Positions 30,701-42,630 are shown, counted from the first letter of the stretch. The stretch: DNA of 64,000 nucleotides from Cafeteria roenbergensis (GCA_008330645.1 VLTN01000003.1:186001-250000), one strand, 5' to 3'. Translations and numbers: made by a program. The notes: a model not told the origin generated them from the letters alone.

Positions 30701-33700
30701 CACAGTGCCCACGTCGCCCGCCGACACCGACCCCCACCCGTACTTGGGCGACGACACCGACGGCTTCACGCGCACGCGGGCACCGACGCTGAACGCACCG
30801 GAGCCGGCCGGCGCGAGCTCCATCTCCGACGGGTCCGCCAGCCAGTTGCTGTTCTTCCCAGGGAAGTCCACGCGCATCCGGGAGTCGGACTCAACGGACT
30901 TCACAGTGCCCACGTCGCCCGCCGACACCGACCCCCACCCGTACTTGGGCGACGACACCGACGGCTTCACGCGCACGCGGGCACCGACGCTGAACGCACC
31001 AGCGCCACCCGAGACCAGCTCCATCTCTGGCGGGAAGCCAGTCCAGCTGGAGGCCTTGCCAGGGAAGTTCACCTGCATATCCCCATCCGAGTCGAAGCCC
31101 ACAATCGTGCCCACGTCCCCCGCCGACACGGGACCCCACCCGTACTTGGGCGACGACACCGACGGCTTCACGCGCACGCGGGCACCGACGCTGAACGCAC
31201 CGGAGCCGGCCGGCGCGAGCTCCATCTCCGACGGGTCCGCCAGCCAGTTGCTGTTCTTCCCAGGGAAGTCCACGCGCATCCGGGAGTCGGACTCAACGGA
31301 CTTCACAGTGCCCACGTCGCCCGCCGACACCGACCCCCACCCGTACTTGGGCGACGACACCGACGGCTTCACGCGCACGCGGGCACCGACGCTGAACGCA
31401 CCGGAGCCGGCCGGCGCGAGCTCCATCTCCGACGGGTCCGCCAGCCAGTTGCTGTTCTTCCCAGGGAAGTCCACGCGCATCCGGGAGTCGGACTCAACGG
31501 ACTTCACAGTGCCCACGTCGCCCGCCGACACCGACCCCCACCCGTACTTGGGCGACGACACCGACGGCTTCACGCGCACGCGGGCACCGACGCTGAACGC
31601 ACCGGAGCCGGCCGGCGCGAGCTCCATCTCCGACGGGTCCGCCAGCCAGTTGCTGTTCTTCCCAGGGAAGTCCACGCGCATCCGGGAGTCGGACTCAACG
31701 GACTTCACAGTGCCCACGTCGCCCGCCGACACCGACCCCCACCCGTACTTGGGCGACGACACCGACGGCTTCACGCGCACGCGGGCACCGACACTGAACG
31801 CACCGGAGCCGGCCGGCGCCAGCTCCATCTCGGACTGGACACCCGTCCAGCTCGAGTGCTTGCCAGGGAAGTTCACCACAATGTCCCCATCCGAGTCCAA
31901 CCTGACAATCGTGCCCACGTCCTCCGCCGACACGGGACCCCACCCGTACTTGGGCGACGACACGGACGGCTTCACGCGCACGCGGGCGCCGACGGCGAAC
32001 GCACAAGCGCCGCCCGAAACCAGCTCCATCTCTGGCGGGAAGCCAGTCCATCGGGACGATTTCCCGGGGAAGTGAACGAGAACATCCCCATCCGAGTCGA
32101 AGCCGGTCACGGTGCCCACGTCGCCCGCCGACACGGGACCCCACCCGTACTTGGGCGACGACACGGACGGCTTCACGCGCACACTGTCGCCAGGACTGAA
32201 CGCACCGGAGCCGGCCGGCGCGAGCTCCATCTCCGACGGGTCCGCCAGCCAGTTGCTGTTCTTCCCAGGGAAGTCCACGCGCATCCGGGAGTCGGACTCC
32301 ACGGACTTCACAGTGCCCACGTCGCCCGCCGACACCGACCCCCACCCGTACTTGGGCGACGACACCGACGGCTTCACGCGCACGCGGGCACCGACGCTGA
32401 ACGCACCGGAGCCGGCCGGCGCGAGCTCCATCTCCGACGGGTCCGCCAGCCAGTTGCTGTTCTTCCCAGGGAAGTCCACGCGCATCCGGGAGTCGGACTC
32501 AACGGACTTCACAGTGCCCACGTCGCCCGCCGACACCGACCCCCACCCGTACTTGGGCGACGACACCGACGGCTTCACGCGCACGCGGGCACCGACGCTG
32601 AACGCACCGGAGCCGGCCGGCGCGAGCTCCATCTCCGACGGGTCCGCCAGCCAGTTGCTGTTCTTCCCAGGGAAGTCCACGCGCATCCGGGAGTCGGACT
32701 CAACGGACTTCACAGTGCCCCACGTCGCCCGCCGACACCGACCCCCACCCGTACTTGGGCGACGACACCGACGGCTTCACGCGCACGCGGCACCGACGCT
32801 GAACGCACCGGAGCCGGCCGGCGCGAGCTCCATCTCCGACGGGTCCGCCAGCCAGTTGCTGTTCTTCCCAGGGAAGTCCACGCGCATCCGGGAGTCGGAC
32901 TCCACGGACTTCACAGTGCCCACGTCGCCCGCCGACACCGACCCCCACCCGTACTTGGGCGACGACACGGACGGCTTCACGCGCACGCGGGCACCGACGC
33001 TGAACGCACCGGAGCCGGCCGGCGCGAGCTCCATCTCCGACGGGTCCGCCAGCCAGTTGCTGTTCTTCCCAGGGAAGTCCACGCGCATCCGGGAGTCGGA
33101 CTCAACGGACTTCACAGTGCCCACGTCGCCCGCCGACACCGACCCCCACCCGTACTTGGGCGACGACACCGACGGCTTCACGCGCACGCGGGCACCGACG
33201 CTGAACGCACCGGAGCCGGCCGGCGCGAGCTCCATCTCCGACGGGTCCGCCAGCCAGTTGCTGTTCTTCCCAGGGAAGTCCACGCGCATCCGGGAGTCGG
33301 ACTCAACGGACTTCACAGTGCCCACGTCCCCCGCCGACACGGGACCCCACCCGTACTTGGGCGACGACACGGACGGCTTCACGCGCACTCGGTCGCCAGC
33401 GCTGAACCTGGCGGCACTGGCGATCTGACAGGGGCTGGAATGCATCCGGATTCGGATGTCGTCGGCCCTGGCACCTGGAGAGCGGCACACGGCTGCAACA
33501 AACGGTCCATCGGACTTCTTGATGTCCTTCGCCACCACAACCATGCTCGCGTCGGCACCCACTGCTGCAGACAGCGTGCCTCGCTCGAGGTCCAGCTGGA
33601 AGCTCAGCGTGTCTCCAGGGTGGACCGCCGACGCAGACCCGCAGTTGGTGGCGAGGCCCTTCCCAAGACAGCTCCCATCCGAGTGCTTGATCCAAGTTGT

Positions 33701-34786
33701 GGGGGCGGCAGTCTTGAATGAAAGCGCCTCCTGCGTGGCCCCCACCGCGGCGATGCCGGAGTAGGAGCCCTCGCCGTCCTTCAAGTCTTCGATGAGCTTG
33801 ACCGTCCACTTCCAGCAACCGTCTGCCATTACGGTGGAGAAGCCGCAGATGGGAGAGCCGGGGCCCTTGAGCGACACCGCCTGGCCGGAGTTGTCCGGGA
33901 AAGCGCCCTCACTGGTGAGGGCCGGAATCGCAGAGGCGAGCCAATGGCCTCCGGCGCTGGAGGCAGCGGCCCCTGCTCCGCCTAGCACGCCGGTGCGCAA
34001 GTTCTCGAGCTTGAGCTTGGCCTGCCAGAAGAACCGGACAGCGGGGAAAAGCTTGCACGCAGGCAGGCCCTTCACGATGACGCCAAAGTCCTTGTCGTTG
34101 ATCTTGGCGCTGAGGGTGCGGGCAGATGCATCGAAGCTGAATCGCACGCGGTCCCCAGGGTGAATGGGCTGGAGCGGGCTTTGGACTACGGTGCCCATGA
34201 GAGAGACCACAACCCCAGTCATGGAGCGGACGGATGCGAAGTGCTCGGCCTCCGCCCCGGCGCTGCAAACGTCCGCACTTGCGATCCCAATGCAGGTGCT
34301 CTCATCGCCGTATTCATCTTCCTCGGACAGCACTTCCCACGCGCCGCTCGTGCCATCGCCAACGCTCTTGGAGAAGAGGACGAGGCGGTCCTCGGTCCCG
34401 GTGCACTCGACAACCCGGCCCTCGCCAGTCACTTCCAGAAGGCCCGAAGGCAGCCCGCTGCCGATCGATGTCGTCCACTCTCCGCCTGCGGCAGGGCCGG
34501 GGCGAAGGCACGGCGCTCACATCTGCTCGAGACCGAACGTGCGCAACGCTCAACAAGCGCCGGGTCCAGCCAAGCGCGAGCCCGGCCACTGCTTGAACAC
34601 AAACGTGTCTCAGCTTCCACGATGGAGCAGGCAGCCGGCACCCAGCGCGAGCCGAGGCGTGTGGCAGTGCCGCGCTTCGGCGAGACCGCGAGAAAGGATC
34701 TAGGGATCCGTCCCACAGGGCTTGCGAGCTGGAGGAGGGGCGCTCCTCGACTTACCTGCCACCTCAGAAAGACCTGCTGCTGCCAT
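27739..34786 (-). CDS. Giant protein: two SPRY-like domains plus 28 KEG/HERC2-type repeats, about 2258 aa
   Basis: Exon 1 34786-34756 (MAAAGLSEVAG, donor CAG|GTAAGT) joins exon 2 34485-27739 in phase 1. The N-terminal ~360 residues hold two SPRY-like units: the first runs from GEWTTSIGSGLPSGLLEV to RVRFSFDASARTLSAKINDK, the second from GCWKWTVKLIEDLKDGEGSY to DTLSFQLDLERGTLSAAV. From about residue 365 come 27 units of 67 aa (core RVRVKPSVSSPKYGWG-V, then DVGTV and MRVDFPGKNSNW) plus a diverged last unit after an Ala/Thr/Ser/Gly linker. The core matches the C-terminal repeats of plant KEG and the related HERC2-type repeats, which bind partner proteins in ubiquitin ligases. No RING, kinase or ankyrin is present here. 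One-base homopolymer differences at about 29537, 32716 and 32790 shift the frame; the net effect of allowing for them is one continuous frame, so they may be assembly errors. Confidence 0.82.
27976..33403 (-). repeat. 27 tandem 201-bp coding repeats
   Basis: Perfect 201-bp spacing of the landmark CTGAACGCA from 28176 to 33403. About 20 units are near-identical (type A). Four are type B (ISGGKPVQ on the antisense reading; near 28183, 28584, 29992, 30997), two type C (near 30395 and 31820) and one type D (near 32000-32110). Type A copies share a silent TCAACGG/TCCACGG marker in blocks, showing recent unequal crossover or conversion. The period is a multiple of three, so copy number can change without breaking the frame. 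Confidence 0.97.
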
Positions 34787-35209
34787 CGTGAGTCCGGGGC
34801 CGCGGCTGCTGCTTTGGCTGGTCTGCTGGGCGGGAAAGGCCGCGAGCAGAACACGCCGGGGGAAGGAAAGAAAAAAAAATGGCGGGCAAAGGAACAGGCT
34901 GCGGATCGGGCAGGCACCTGGCTCCTCTCGACGCAAGCCAGCCAGCAGGCCAGTGCCAAGCTGCCCACGTTCCCCAGAGAGATTGACAGGCTCACGAAAG
35001 GAATGCTGGGGTGCTGTCCCCTAACCCGCTTGGGAGTGCTGACGACGCGGCTTCCTTGAAAGTTCTGGCTCAGACAAAGACTTCGGCAGCTTTGTTGGGA
35101 GCTTGGGCCAGCTCTGCCAAGCCACAGACCTGCGCCGTGCCCACGACTCGAAGGAGCGCATTAACGCTGCCCCCGGGAGAGATCCTGATCGTCGGTCCGC
35201 TCGTTGGCT
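34787..35209. promoter_or_regulatory. 423-bp divergent promoter region
   Basis: Between the ATG of the SPRY/repeat gene (34786, -) and that of the membrane protein (35210, +). It includes an A-run near 34870-34878. No core promoter motif or other gene recognised. Confidence 0.35.
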
Positions 35210-38200
35210 ATGCGCCGCCGGTCGGCTCGTCTCCAAGCGGCGCAGCAACAGCATGAGGACCCGCCATCCAGACCCGTGAGGCGCCGCAGCGCGCGCACCC
35301 CCGGCGGCGCGAGTCTTCGTGTCAGAGCACCAAGTGGCGACGCCGCTGACACCGGTCAGCAGGACTTGAGCCGGCGTAGGCTTGGCGATGCTCGAGAGGA
35401 CTCGACTGACCGGGAATCGCCAGCTGCGCTTCAAACGGGAGGGAACTCGCGCTCCCGCCCAGCTGCCGAGGAAGCGAACAGCGAGGCTAGGGCAGCCACC
35501 AGTAGCTCAGAGGAGCTGCTCCAAGGTGGAGAACTCGTTGATGCGCCAGCAGGCGGCGACTGCGACCTGCAGGCATTGTCAGAGGCATGTCCTCGGCTTG
35601 CCACTGCAACCGAGGCGCCGGCGGCTCCCGAGGACGTCCCGGCTCCCAGCTCTGGCCTCGTGCCCGCGAGCGGTGCAGACCTGGCCACCAATAGTGGTGT
35701 GGCGAGCGGCAAGGGGGACTCTGGGGCGCTGGAGATTCCGGCGGCCGTGTTCAAGGAGTGCCACAAGGCGGTCACGGAATTTCTGGAGGGGATGGGAGCA
35801 TCTGCCGCCCCTGACCAGCTATACAACGCAGTGGTGAATCGCCTGAAGCGGCAGCGTAAGCTTTCGCTTCGGTCTTGTCTCGAGGGGAGCGCGCTGGATT
35901 CGGTCGTGTGCCCTCACGCAGCGGGAGCGAGCCTTGACAAGCTGGAGCGCTCTCGCCACTCCCGCGAATGTTTTTTGTGCTGCGAGCCGACCCTGTGCGC
36001 GTTTCGCCGCGTGCACGCCCCCCCTGCTCTCGCGCAGACTCGGAGACAGGGACGTTCGACCCGATCGACGCCGCCCAGCGGCTCGCCGCCCCTTTCACCG
36101 AGGTGGCGTTCGGCATGCAGCCCGAGGACCCAGAGGGCTTTGAGGCGCTGATCAAGGACCCGGTCGGAGTCGTCGTCGAGGCAGAGCCGGAGGCCGCAAG
36201 CTCGGCGTCGGGCGACCGGCGAGCGCTCGTGTTGTGGTGGTGGAAGCGAGCTCCTGCCGCGACGGCTTGGCTCCCTTGCGCGCGGCCGTCCCGCATGGTG
36301 ATTAGCCAGCATGAGGTCCACTTTGACGCCAGCGACGCTGACCTTCTTGCCAACGTGGACGCCTCCATCAGGTCTGGTGAGCCGCCGCTGCGCAGCCGCC
36401 TCGCGCCACCTCGGTGCGTCCCCGCACCCGACAGCTTGCCCTGGCGCAGTCGGCCTCCTCACCAGTGCTGCTTGCCCCAGGTCTGCCCTGCTCGGTATGG
36501 CTCTCTTCGCAGTGGCTTCAACCTCCATGGCGTCCTCGGCCGGGGACCGCCTCGCGAGGTTCATGCTTCTCTCTTCTGCCGGGGATGTGGTCGTCCTTCA
36601 AGAGTCCTGGCTGAAGCTGTGCCCCAAAGTAGGCGCTGGAAGCACAGGCTGCGAGTTTGCGGACGGGTCCGGTGCCGCGAGGCACGCGTCTCCGCCGAAG
36701 TTTCGCGTTGTCAGCGCTGACGGGCCAGATGACAGGTGGGCGACCTCAAGGTCGGACGCCTCCGTCGGGGCAATTGCCGACGCACGTGCCAACATCGCCT
36801 GGGCAGCAGCTGGCTTCGCTTGGCTCGCCCTGACGAGCGAGGGATCGGTACTTGCCGCTGCGTCCAGTGTTGCTGAATCGATGGCACAGCTGGCAAATAT
36901 TGTGCCTGTGCCCCGGATGACAGTGCGCTCGCTCACGGCCGAGTCGCTAGGAGGCACAGGCGCGCAGTGGCTGGCGGCCGACGCCGTCACAGCTTTTGCG
37001 AGCACGGCTTGGGCGGGCGTCCTGCTCCTGGGATTGCTTGCTCTTCTCTCGGCCTTTTCTCCGGCCTCGGCCCTCCTTTGGCTTCGCGTTCGGTGAGAGG
37101 AACCGGGCAGACGCGAGGCGAATGGCGCAAGTGGCATTGCTATGGCGCCTCCGCTCGCTGACCATCGCACTGCATTTGCGAGGCTCGGTGGCGTCGCTTT
37201 GACGTCCTTCGTGCACCCGCAGGTTCTCGTTTCAGCTGACTGCTGTATCGGCATGGATGCGGGCATCGTTTCGGCCTCGAGCGCTCCGGGTCCTTCGCCG
37301 CCTCACCGACAAAGCTGCCCGCGACTGGTTGCTGGCCTTGGCCTTCGCCGCATGGGCGGTGGCCTCCGTTTTGTCTGCGCTCGTCGTCGACGGCGTTTGC
37401 GCTCGGGCATTGGTGTTCGGGCAACACGCTCGTGAGCGATGCGACTCCTCGTTCGGACTCTGGATGCCTGCCGTTGTGGGGGCAGGCCTCAGCTTCGCCG
37501 TGGTCGCAGCAGCGGCTTGGTGGAGGATGTGCGTCAGGCGGACTGCCCTCCCTGTATTGGACCAGCCCCTTGCAGAGGCGCGGTCCCGAGCGTGGGACGC
37601 GTCCATTGTGTGGCGGCGCGCAAACCTCCTGTGGATGGCAGCGCCAGCCCACGAGGCGGCAGTTGGCTCCTTCGTCCAGGCATGGCGCCAGGCCCGCGGC
37701 AAGGTCTCCGAGGCCCTGCAGCGAGTCCGTGCCGCAGACCGTGAGGTGTTCGCAAGCTTTCTTCGGATGGGAGGGTCCGACGGCCGTGTGGGGTCGGGAG
37801 CTGAAGAGGTCACTAGTGCGCTGGAGGCGGCCTCAAGGTCGCTGCTGGCTGCAGCTGCGGAGTCCCACAGGCTTCCAGGCGAGACAGAGCAGCTGCTCAG
37901 GGCCCCAGCAGCGGTGGGGACGCTTGCAGACCAGGTCCTGCGGCTTCGCCGGCAAGCAGCCTCTGACGGCGGCCAGTTCATGGCGGCAGCCGTCGTAGGG
38001 GCAGTTGACAAGGACCCGGCGTGGATTGCCACCGAGCCCCCGGTTGGCGCTCGCCCCGAGACGGTGCGCTCCATCGTAGCCGACCTCAAGAGGTCGCTCC
38101 AGCGGGCGGAGGAAGCTGCCGCGCAGCAGCTCGAGAAGGCAGAGGCGGTGTTGGCGGCCTGCCAGTCTGTTCAGGTGCGCCCACTTCGCGTTGTGTGGGA

Positions 38201-40520
38201 CGCCGGGGAGCGGGTCGAGCCGGCTGCCAAATCCTCAGAGTCGCCGGACTCAGGTGCCCCTGCAGGCTCGCACGCAGGCTCCGCCAAAGGACCGGCCAGA
38301 GCAAGGGCGGCAGTCCTTGCAGCAGCTGAGGCGGAATTCTCCCGACTCGGTTCTGAGCGCACGCTCCCGAAGGCAGTTGCCGACGCTGTGGCAAAGGGTT
38401 CCGGGTCTGCGCTCCTCAAGTCGTGGCAGAAGGCCGTGCGCGCGGCGACTGGGCACGACCCCGGGCAGTCGCTGGAGCTCGTCTTCACGCAGCCGGGCTT
38501 TGCGCGTTGTGGAGAGCCTGGCACAACCACGTCGCACCGAGTGCAAGTCGCATCGGCGCCGTTCCTAGCGACATGGCCGTGGCAGAGGGTGCTGCGGGCC
38601 GTCTCGGGCCTCGATCCCGCAACTTGCCCAGCCCTTGACCGGAGCAGCGCTCCCGCTTCTGTACATGACACCCCTCGCCGAAACTGGCCAGCAGTTCAAG
38701 CGTGGTTGGCCAAGGCCAATGTGGTATCCCAGGCGCTGTGGCTGGCAGATTATCTTGGCTTGGTCCCCAAGCGAGACGGACCACTTTGGCGATGCATCAG
38801 CGTGCCACAGCGCGGGCTGCTACGGCTCGGAAGCGCCATGTGGGCTCAGTTCGCTGGTCTTCGCGAGGTCCTGGAGTGGCTGCCTCGCTCGTTGGGAATG
38901 CGCGAGTTGTGGCTCGACCTCCAGGCGCAGGACGCTTCAACCCTCGCCCCCCATCCGCCCGGGACCACGGCGCTTGTCTCGCCCGCGCGGCCGGGCACGC
39001 TGTGGTCGGGCCTCTTCGGCGATCGGGTGTTCGAAGCCATCGTCTCGTCCGCAGCAGACCAAGTGGCCGGCACCTATTTCCTGTCCAGCTCCTTTGAGGA
39101 GTTCGTGCTGAGGCGGCTACGGGCGCTTGGGGCTCTCCGGGCAGCACTCGCACTGGTGCTGTGGAGCGCGTTGTGGACGATCCGCGCCACGGCGGGCTCG
39201 CTGTGGCCAAACGAGGAGGCGCTTGAAGGCAGGGCTGGCCTTGGCCACGCCGCCCTCGCCGCAGTTTCGCCAGGTCTGGCCAACATCGGGGCGCAGAGCT
39301 CGCCGTTCCGCACGGCGCTGGCGATGAGCGTCCTTGCAAGCCTGGCGGCCGCAGGGACAGCGGTTCTCTCTCCGCTGCTGGCTGCCAATGAGCGGGCGTC
39401 GGGCGGGAGTGGGGGCGGCCGTGCCGCTCGGTGGCGCCTGTGGCTCGGTCGCTTGCTCGCGTCTGCCCGAGACGCAGCAGGCTGGATTACGTTTGGGGCG
39501 GCATCTGGCGTCACTGTCGTTGCCGTGGCGGGCCCATCTTGGGTTCTGCAGCAGGCTCCGGCAGTTCTGCTGGGGTGTGCATCTCTCTTCGTGGGAGTTG
39601 GCTCTTCGTGGGCCTTGACTGTCGCGCTGCCCCGGGACTGCCGGGGTTTCTGTGGCGCGGTGGCGTTGGTGACTGGGGTCGCTGGCGTGATTGTTGCCTC
39701 GACTGCCCATTGGACCACGGACCTGCTCGCTGCCCAGCCAGCCACGCACGGCGCCGAGGCTGAGCGCATCATGCCGCCCCTTTGGCTTCTGCTGCAAATC
39801 GCAAGCTGGGGCTGCGTTCTGGCTGGAGGCCTGTCGCTCTGGTTTGGCAGCAGGCAACGCGCTGACGGCGAGGCTCGCGATGCTGACGGCAGGCGCAGGG
39901 GCGGGCAGTGGTGCTGCACAGAGGGTGCGGTTCCCGAATTGAGAGCAGGCAACCCAGCAATCGGGATGCCCCAGGGAGACGTGACGCTGCTCGATTCGTT
40001 TGTCCGGCGTGGAGCAAGGCGTGCGGTGGTGGCGCGGGCAGAGGCCCGTGCGCTGGGCCCGGGGCTTCCAGGGTGGGCGTCCCGTGTGCTTCCGTCGTCG
40101 GTGCGGCGAGTGGCCAAGCTGGCCGCGGCGTCTGGATCCAAAGCTGCTTTCGGGGCAGCAGGCATCCTTGTCGGGTCCGTTGCCTTGGCTACCGTGGGGA
40201 GATGGGCCTCTTGTCACGCGGCGTGGCTCCACTCGTGGGCTCTGTGGCTTGCCTTCCCGGATAGCCAGGTGCTTCCGAGGGCCATTTGCCCGTCGCTCGG
40301 AGAGGCTTCCTTTAACACGCTCAGGTTCTGTGTGGACGAGCCAGCAGTGGCCCTGAGTGCACTCCTGCTGCTGCTCGCCTGCGCCTGGCGGCCGCTCTTG
40401 CACCTCAACCTTGCGCCTGCTTGGACTCGGACGGGCCTCGTGCCGGCCGGGCTTCTCTGGGCCTCGGGGGCAAGCGCCTCCTTGCTGGCTCGGCACCTGA
40501 GCGGCTCTGGAGGAAAGTGA
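35210..40520 (+). CDS. Unrecognised multi-pass membrane protein, 1620 aa
   Basis: Four exons, phases all compatible: 35210-35855, 36038-36376, 36513-37092 and 37223-40520 (junction phases 1, 1, 2). The N-terminal ~215 residues are disordered and basic at the start (MRRRSARLQAAQQQ), ending in a predicted helix (FKECHKAVTEFLEGM). Exon 2 codes a folded, Trp-rich part (FDPIDAAQRLAAPFTEVAF, ALVLWWWKRAP). From about residue 440 there are roughly 12-13 hydrophobic segments, in three groups: two at the exon 3 end (VLLLGLLALLSAF), two at the exon 4 start (LLALAFAAWAVASVLSALVV), and at least seven in the C-terminal third (for example APAVLLGCASLFVGVGSSWA). The last two groups are separated by a ~450-residue soluble helical region. 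I do not recognise a family; it is not an obvious transporter or channel. It has no cleavable signal peptide, so insertion uses internal TM segments. Confidence 0.75.
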
Positions 40521-40754
40521 TCGGCTCTGGCCAGCCCGCGGCCGCACTTGCTTGCCTGTGTGTGTGTGTGCTTGGCAAGGAGTGGCGGCATACACGGGGT
40601 CGGCACTTGTGCTCCTGACTCCCAGTCGCCTTGCTGGTCACGGGAGAGCCAGATTGAACAGACATGCATTTGGGGGTTCGCTGCGCCCGCTCCAGCGAAG
40701 CACGACACAAGCACGCTGATGCCGCACCGCTCCTTGGCAGGAAAGCTCGGCTCC
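40521..40754. terminator. Convergent 3' region with TG repeat
   Basis: 234 bp between the stops of the membrane protein and Rpt5. A (TG)n run lies at about 40557-40571. No polyadenylation hexamer seen. Confidence 0.3.
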
Positions 40755-42630
40755 TCATGCGTAGTACTGAAGGCTCTTCTTCTTCTTCATCTGCACGGCA
40801 CCAATCCCGTCCACGAAGTCCTCGTGCTCAATGATGTCGCTTCCGCGGCGAAGTGCGATCATGCCCGCCTCGACGCAAATGGCCTTCATCGTCGCTCCGT
40901 TGAAGTCCTCAGTGGAGCGTGCCAGCTCCTCGAAGTTGACGCTCTCCTTGTCGTAGCGCATCTTCTTGCTGTGGATACGCAGAATCTCCGCGCGCGCCTT
41001 CTCGTTGGGGTGCGGCAGCTCAATCTTGCGATCCAGACGGCCCTGCACAACGATCAAGCCAGTGATAGCGATTACGATAGAGGGAGGGAGGGAGGGAGGG
41101 AGGGAGGGAGGGAGAGCTAAGGTGGGAAGGGGAGAGAAAGAGCGCGCGCGCGGTTGCTTGGCAGGCGACCGCTCAGGCAGCGTGTTCACGCAGACGTGCG
41201 ACGAGGCGGCAGCGAACGGCAGCAACTGTGACCGGGCCGCAGCGGCAGGTCCGACGAGGGCGCGCGCGCAAGCGAGCGGGAAAAAGGCAGACTGGCTCAC
41301 TGAACGCAGCAGTGCCGGGTCCAGAATGTCCGGCCGGTTGGTCGCCGCGATGACCTTGATGGTGGTGCTGGAGTCGAATCCATCGAGCTGGTTCAGGAGC
41401 TCAAGCATGGTGCGCTGCACCTCCCGATCGCCCGTCTGGTCGCTGTCGTGGCGCTTGGTCCCCACGGCATCGATCTCGTCAATGAAGATGATGGCGCCGC
41501 CGCGCTCCTTGGCCTTCTCCTTGGCCAAGTCGAAGGCGTCGCGCACCAGCTTCGCGCCGTCGCCAATGTACTGCTGGACCAGCTGCGGCCCAGCGAGCTT
41601 CAGGAAGACCGCGTCCGTGTTCTTCGCGCATGCGCGAGCGAGCAGAGTCTTTCCGGTTCCCGGAGGGCCGTGCATGAGGACGCCCTTGGGCGGGGTCACT
41701 CCGAGCTTCTTGAACCGGTCGGCCTGCGTCATAGGCAGCACAACTGCCTCAATCAGCTCCTGGATCTGCTTGTCCAGCCCGCCAATGTCGGTGTAGTCCT
41801 CCGTGGGCTTTTCGTCGAGCTCCATTGCCTTGACCCGCGAGTCGTGCTCGGCTGGCAGCTTTTCGAGCACGATGTGGCTGTCCTTGTTGACGCCCACAAG
41901 GTCCCCAGGCCGCAGCTCGTGGGCCCTCACCAGCCCGATCACTGGCAGGAAGATGGTGCTGCGGGTCGAGGTCTTGATCACCGCGCACTTGTCCCTCGAA
42001 ATTGCGCCGTACTCGCCGCCGTCCTCGTCCTCGGCCTCCTCGGCCTCGTCGTCCTTGTCGAGGATCTGCGACGAACGTCACCCATTAAACACCACGAGGG
42101 GTCATGCGCGCGCACTGGCGGTGTTGCCGTTCCGCGGCGCGAGCCGGGCGCGCCAGGCGCTCCCCTCGGCCTGCGTTGCCAATCCGACTCTGCCAAGCCA
42201 AGCGCCCTCGCTGGCTGTGGGCCGCTGGCCCCCCGCTCCTAGCTTGCCAGCTTCCCCCTCCCCTCTCCTCCCCCGCACCACCTGGCAGGCGAATCAAGCA
42301 GCTCACCTCCTGGATGTTGGCAACGAGGAAGGGCAGCTTGACGTTCAGCTTCAGGTGCTCCTTGAGCGCGCGCAGTTCCGCCTGGAGCTTGCGGATCTCC
42401 AGGTCCTCCGTGCGAATGTCCTGCCTGGAGATGCGGATGTTCTGACGCAGGTCCAGGGAACGAGCACGAATTTGTTCGGCGGTCTTGGTCTGCAGGCTCT
42501 CCCAGGTGGCCGCCAGCTCAGGGTCGTCCGCGAAAGCTGCGTCCAGAGCCGCCGTAGCGGCCGCGCTGGAGGCAGCCATCGCGCCTGCCGCATCGCTACT
42601 CGCAGCCTTGCTCGGTGAGCCGTCTGCCAT
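40755..42630 (-). CDS. PSMC3: 26S proteasome regulatory subunit 6A (Rpt5), 458 aa
   Basis: Exons 42630-42307, 42065-41301 and 41042-40755; both introns are phase 0. Rpt5 is one of six AAA+ ATPases of the 19S base that unfold substrates and open the 20S gate. The N-terminal coiled coil ([20 protein letters not shown]) leads to the OB domain ([19 protein letters not shown]). In the AAA+ domain Walker A is GPPGTGKTL, Walker [15 protein letters not shown], and the Rpt5-typical [20 protein letters not shown] and [14 protein letters not shown] follow. The second intron falls inside the arginine-finger region (LLRS|GRLDR). The C-terminus SLQYYA carries the HbYX motif and is close to the human KKKANLQYYA end, which separates Rpt5 from the other Rpts. 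Length is slightly above the usual ~440 because of an Ala/Ser-rich N-terminus. Certain. Confidence 0.98.
41043..41300 (-). repeat. Rpt5 intron with (GAGG)n microsatellite
   Basis: The 258-bp second intron contains about ten GGGA/GAGG units at 41072-41113 on the plus strand (CT-rich on the transcript, so not a G-quadruplex in RNA). Simple-sequence repeat. Confidence 0.85.

Noticed and set aside
27983-33721. A 1912-codon open frame on the plus strand across the repeat array
   Set aside because: It is the antisense of the 201-bp coding units. The period is a multiple of three and the DNA is GC-rich, so all frames stay open. The minus strand gives a recognised domain and splice sites; the plus strand gives none.
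34486-34520. A 35-bp mini-intron (GTGAGCGCC...CCGCAG) at the SPRY gene 5' end
   Set aside because: Far shorter than any other intron here. The donor GTAAGT at 34755 gives an ATG exon in the correct phase instead.
40557-40571. TG dinucleotide run
   Set aside because: Too short to be informative; listed only within the 3' region.
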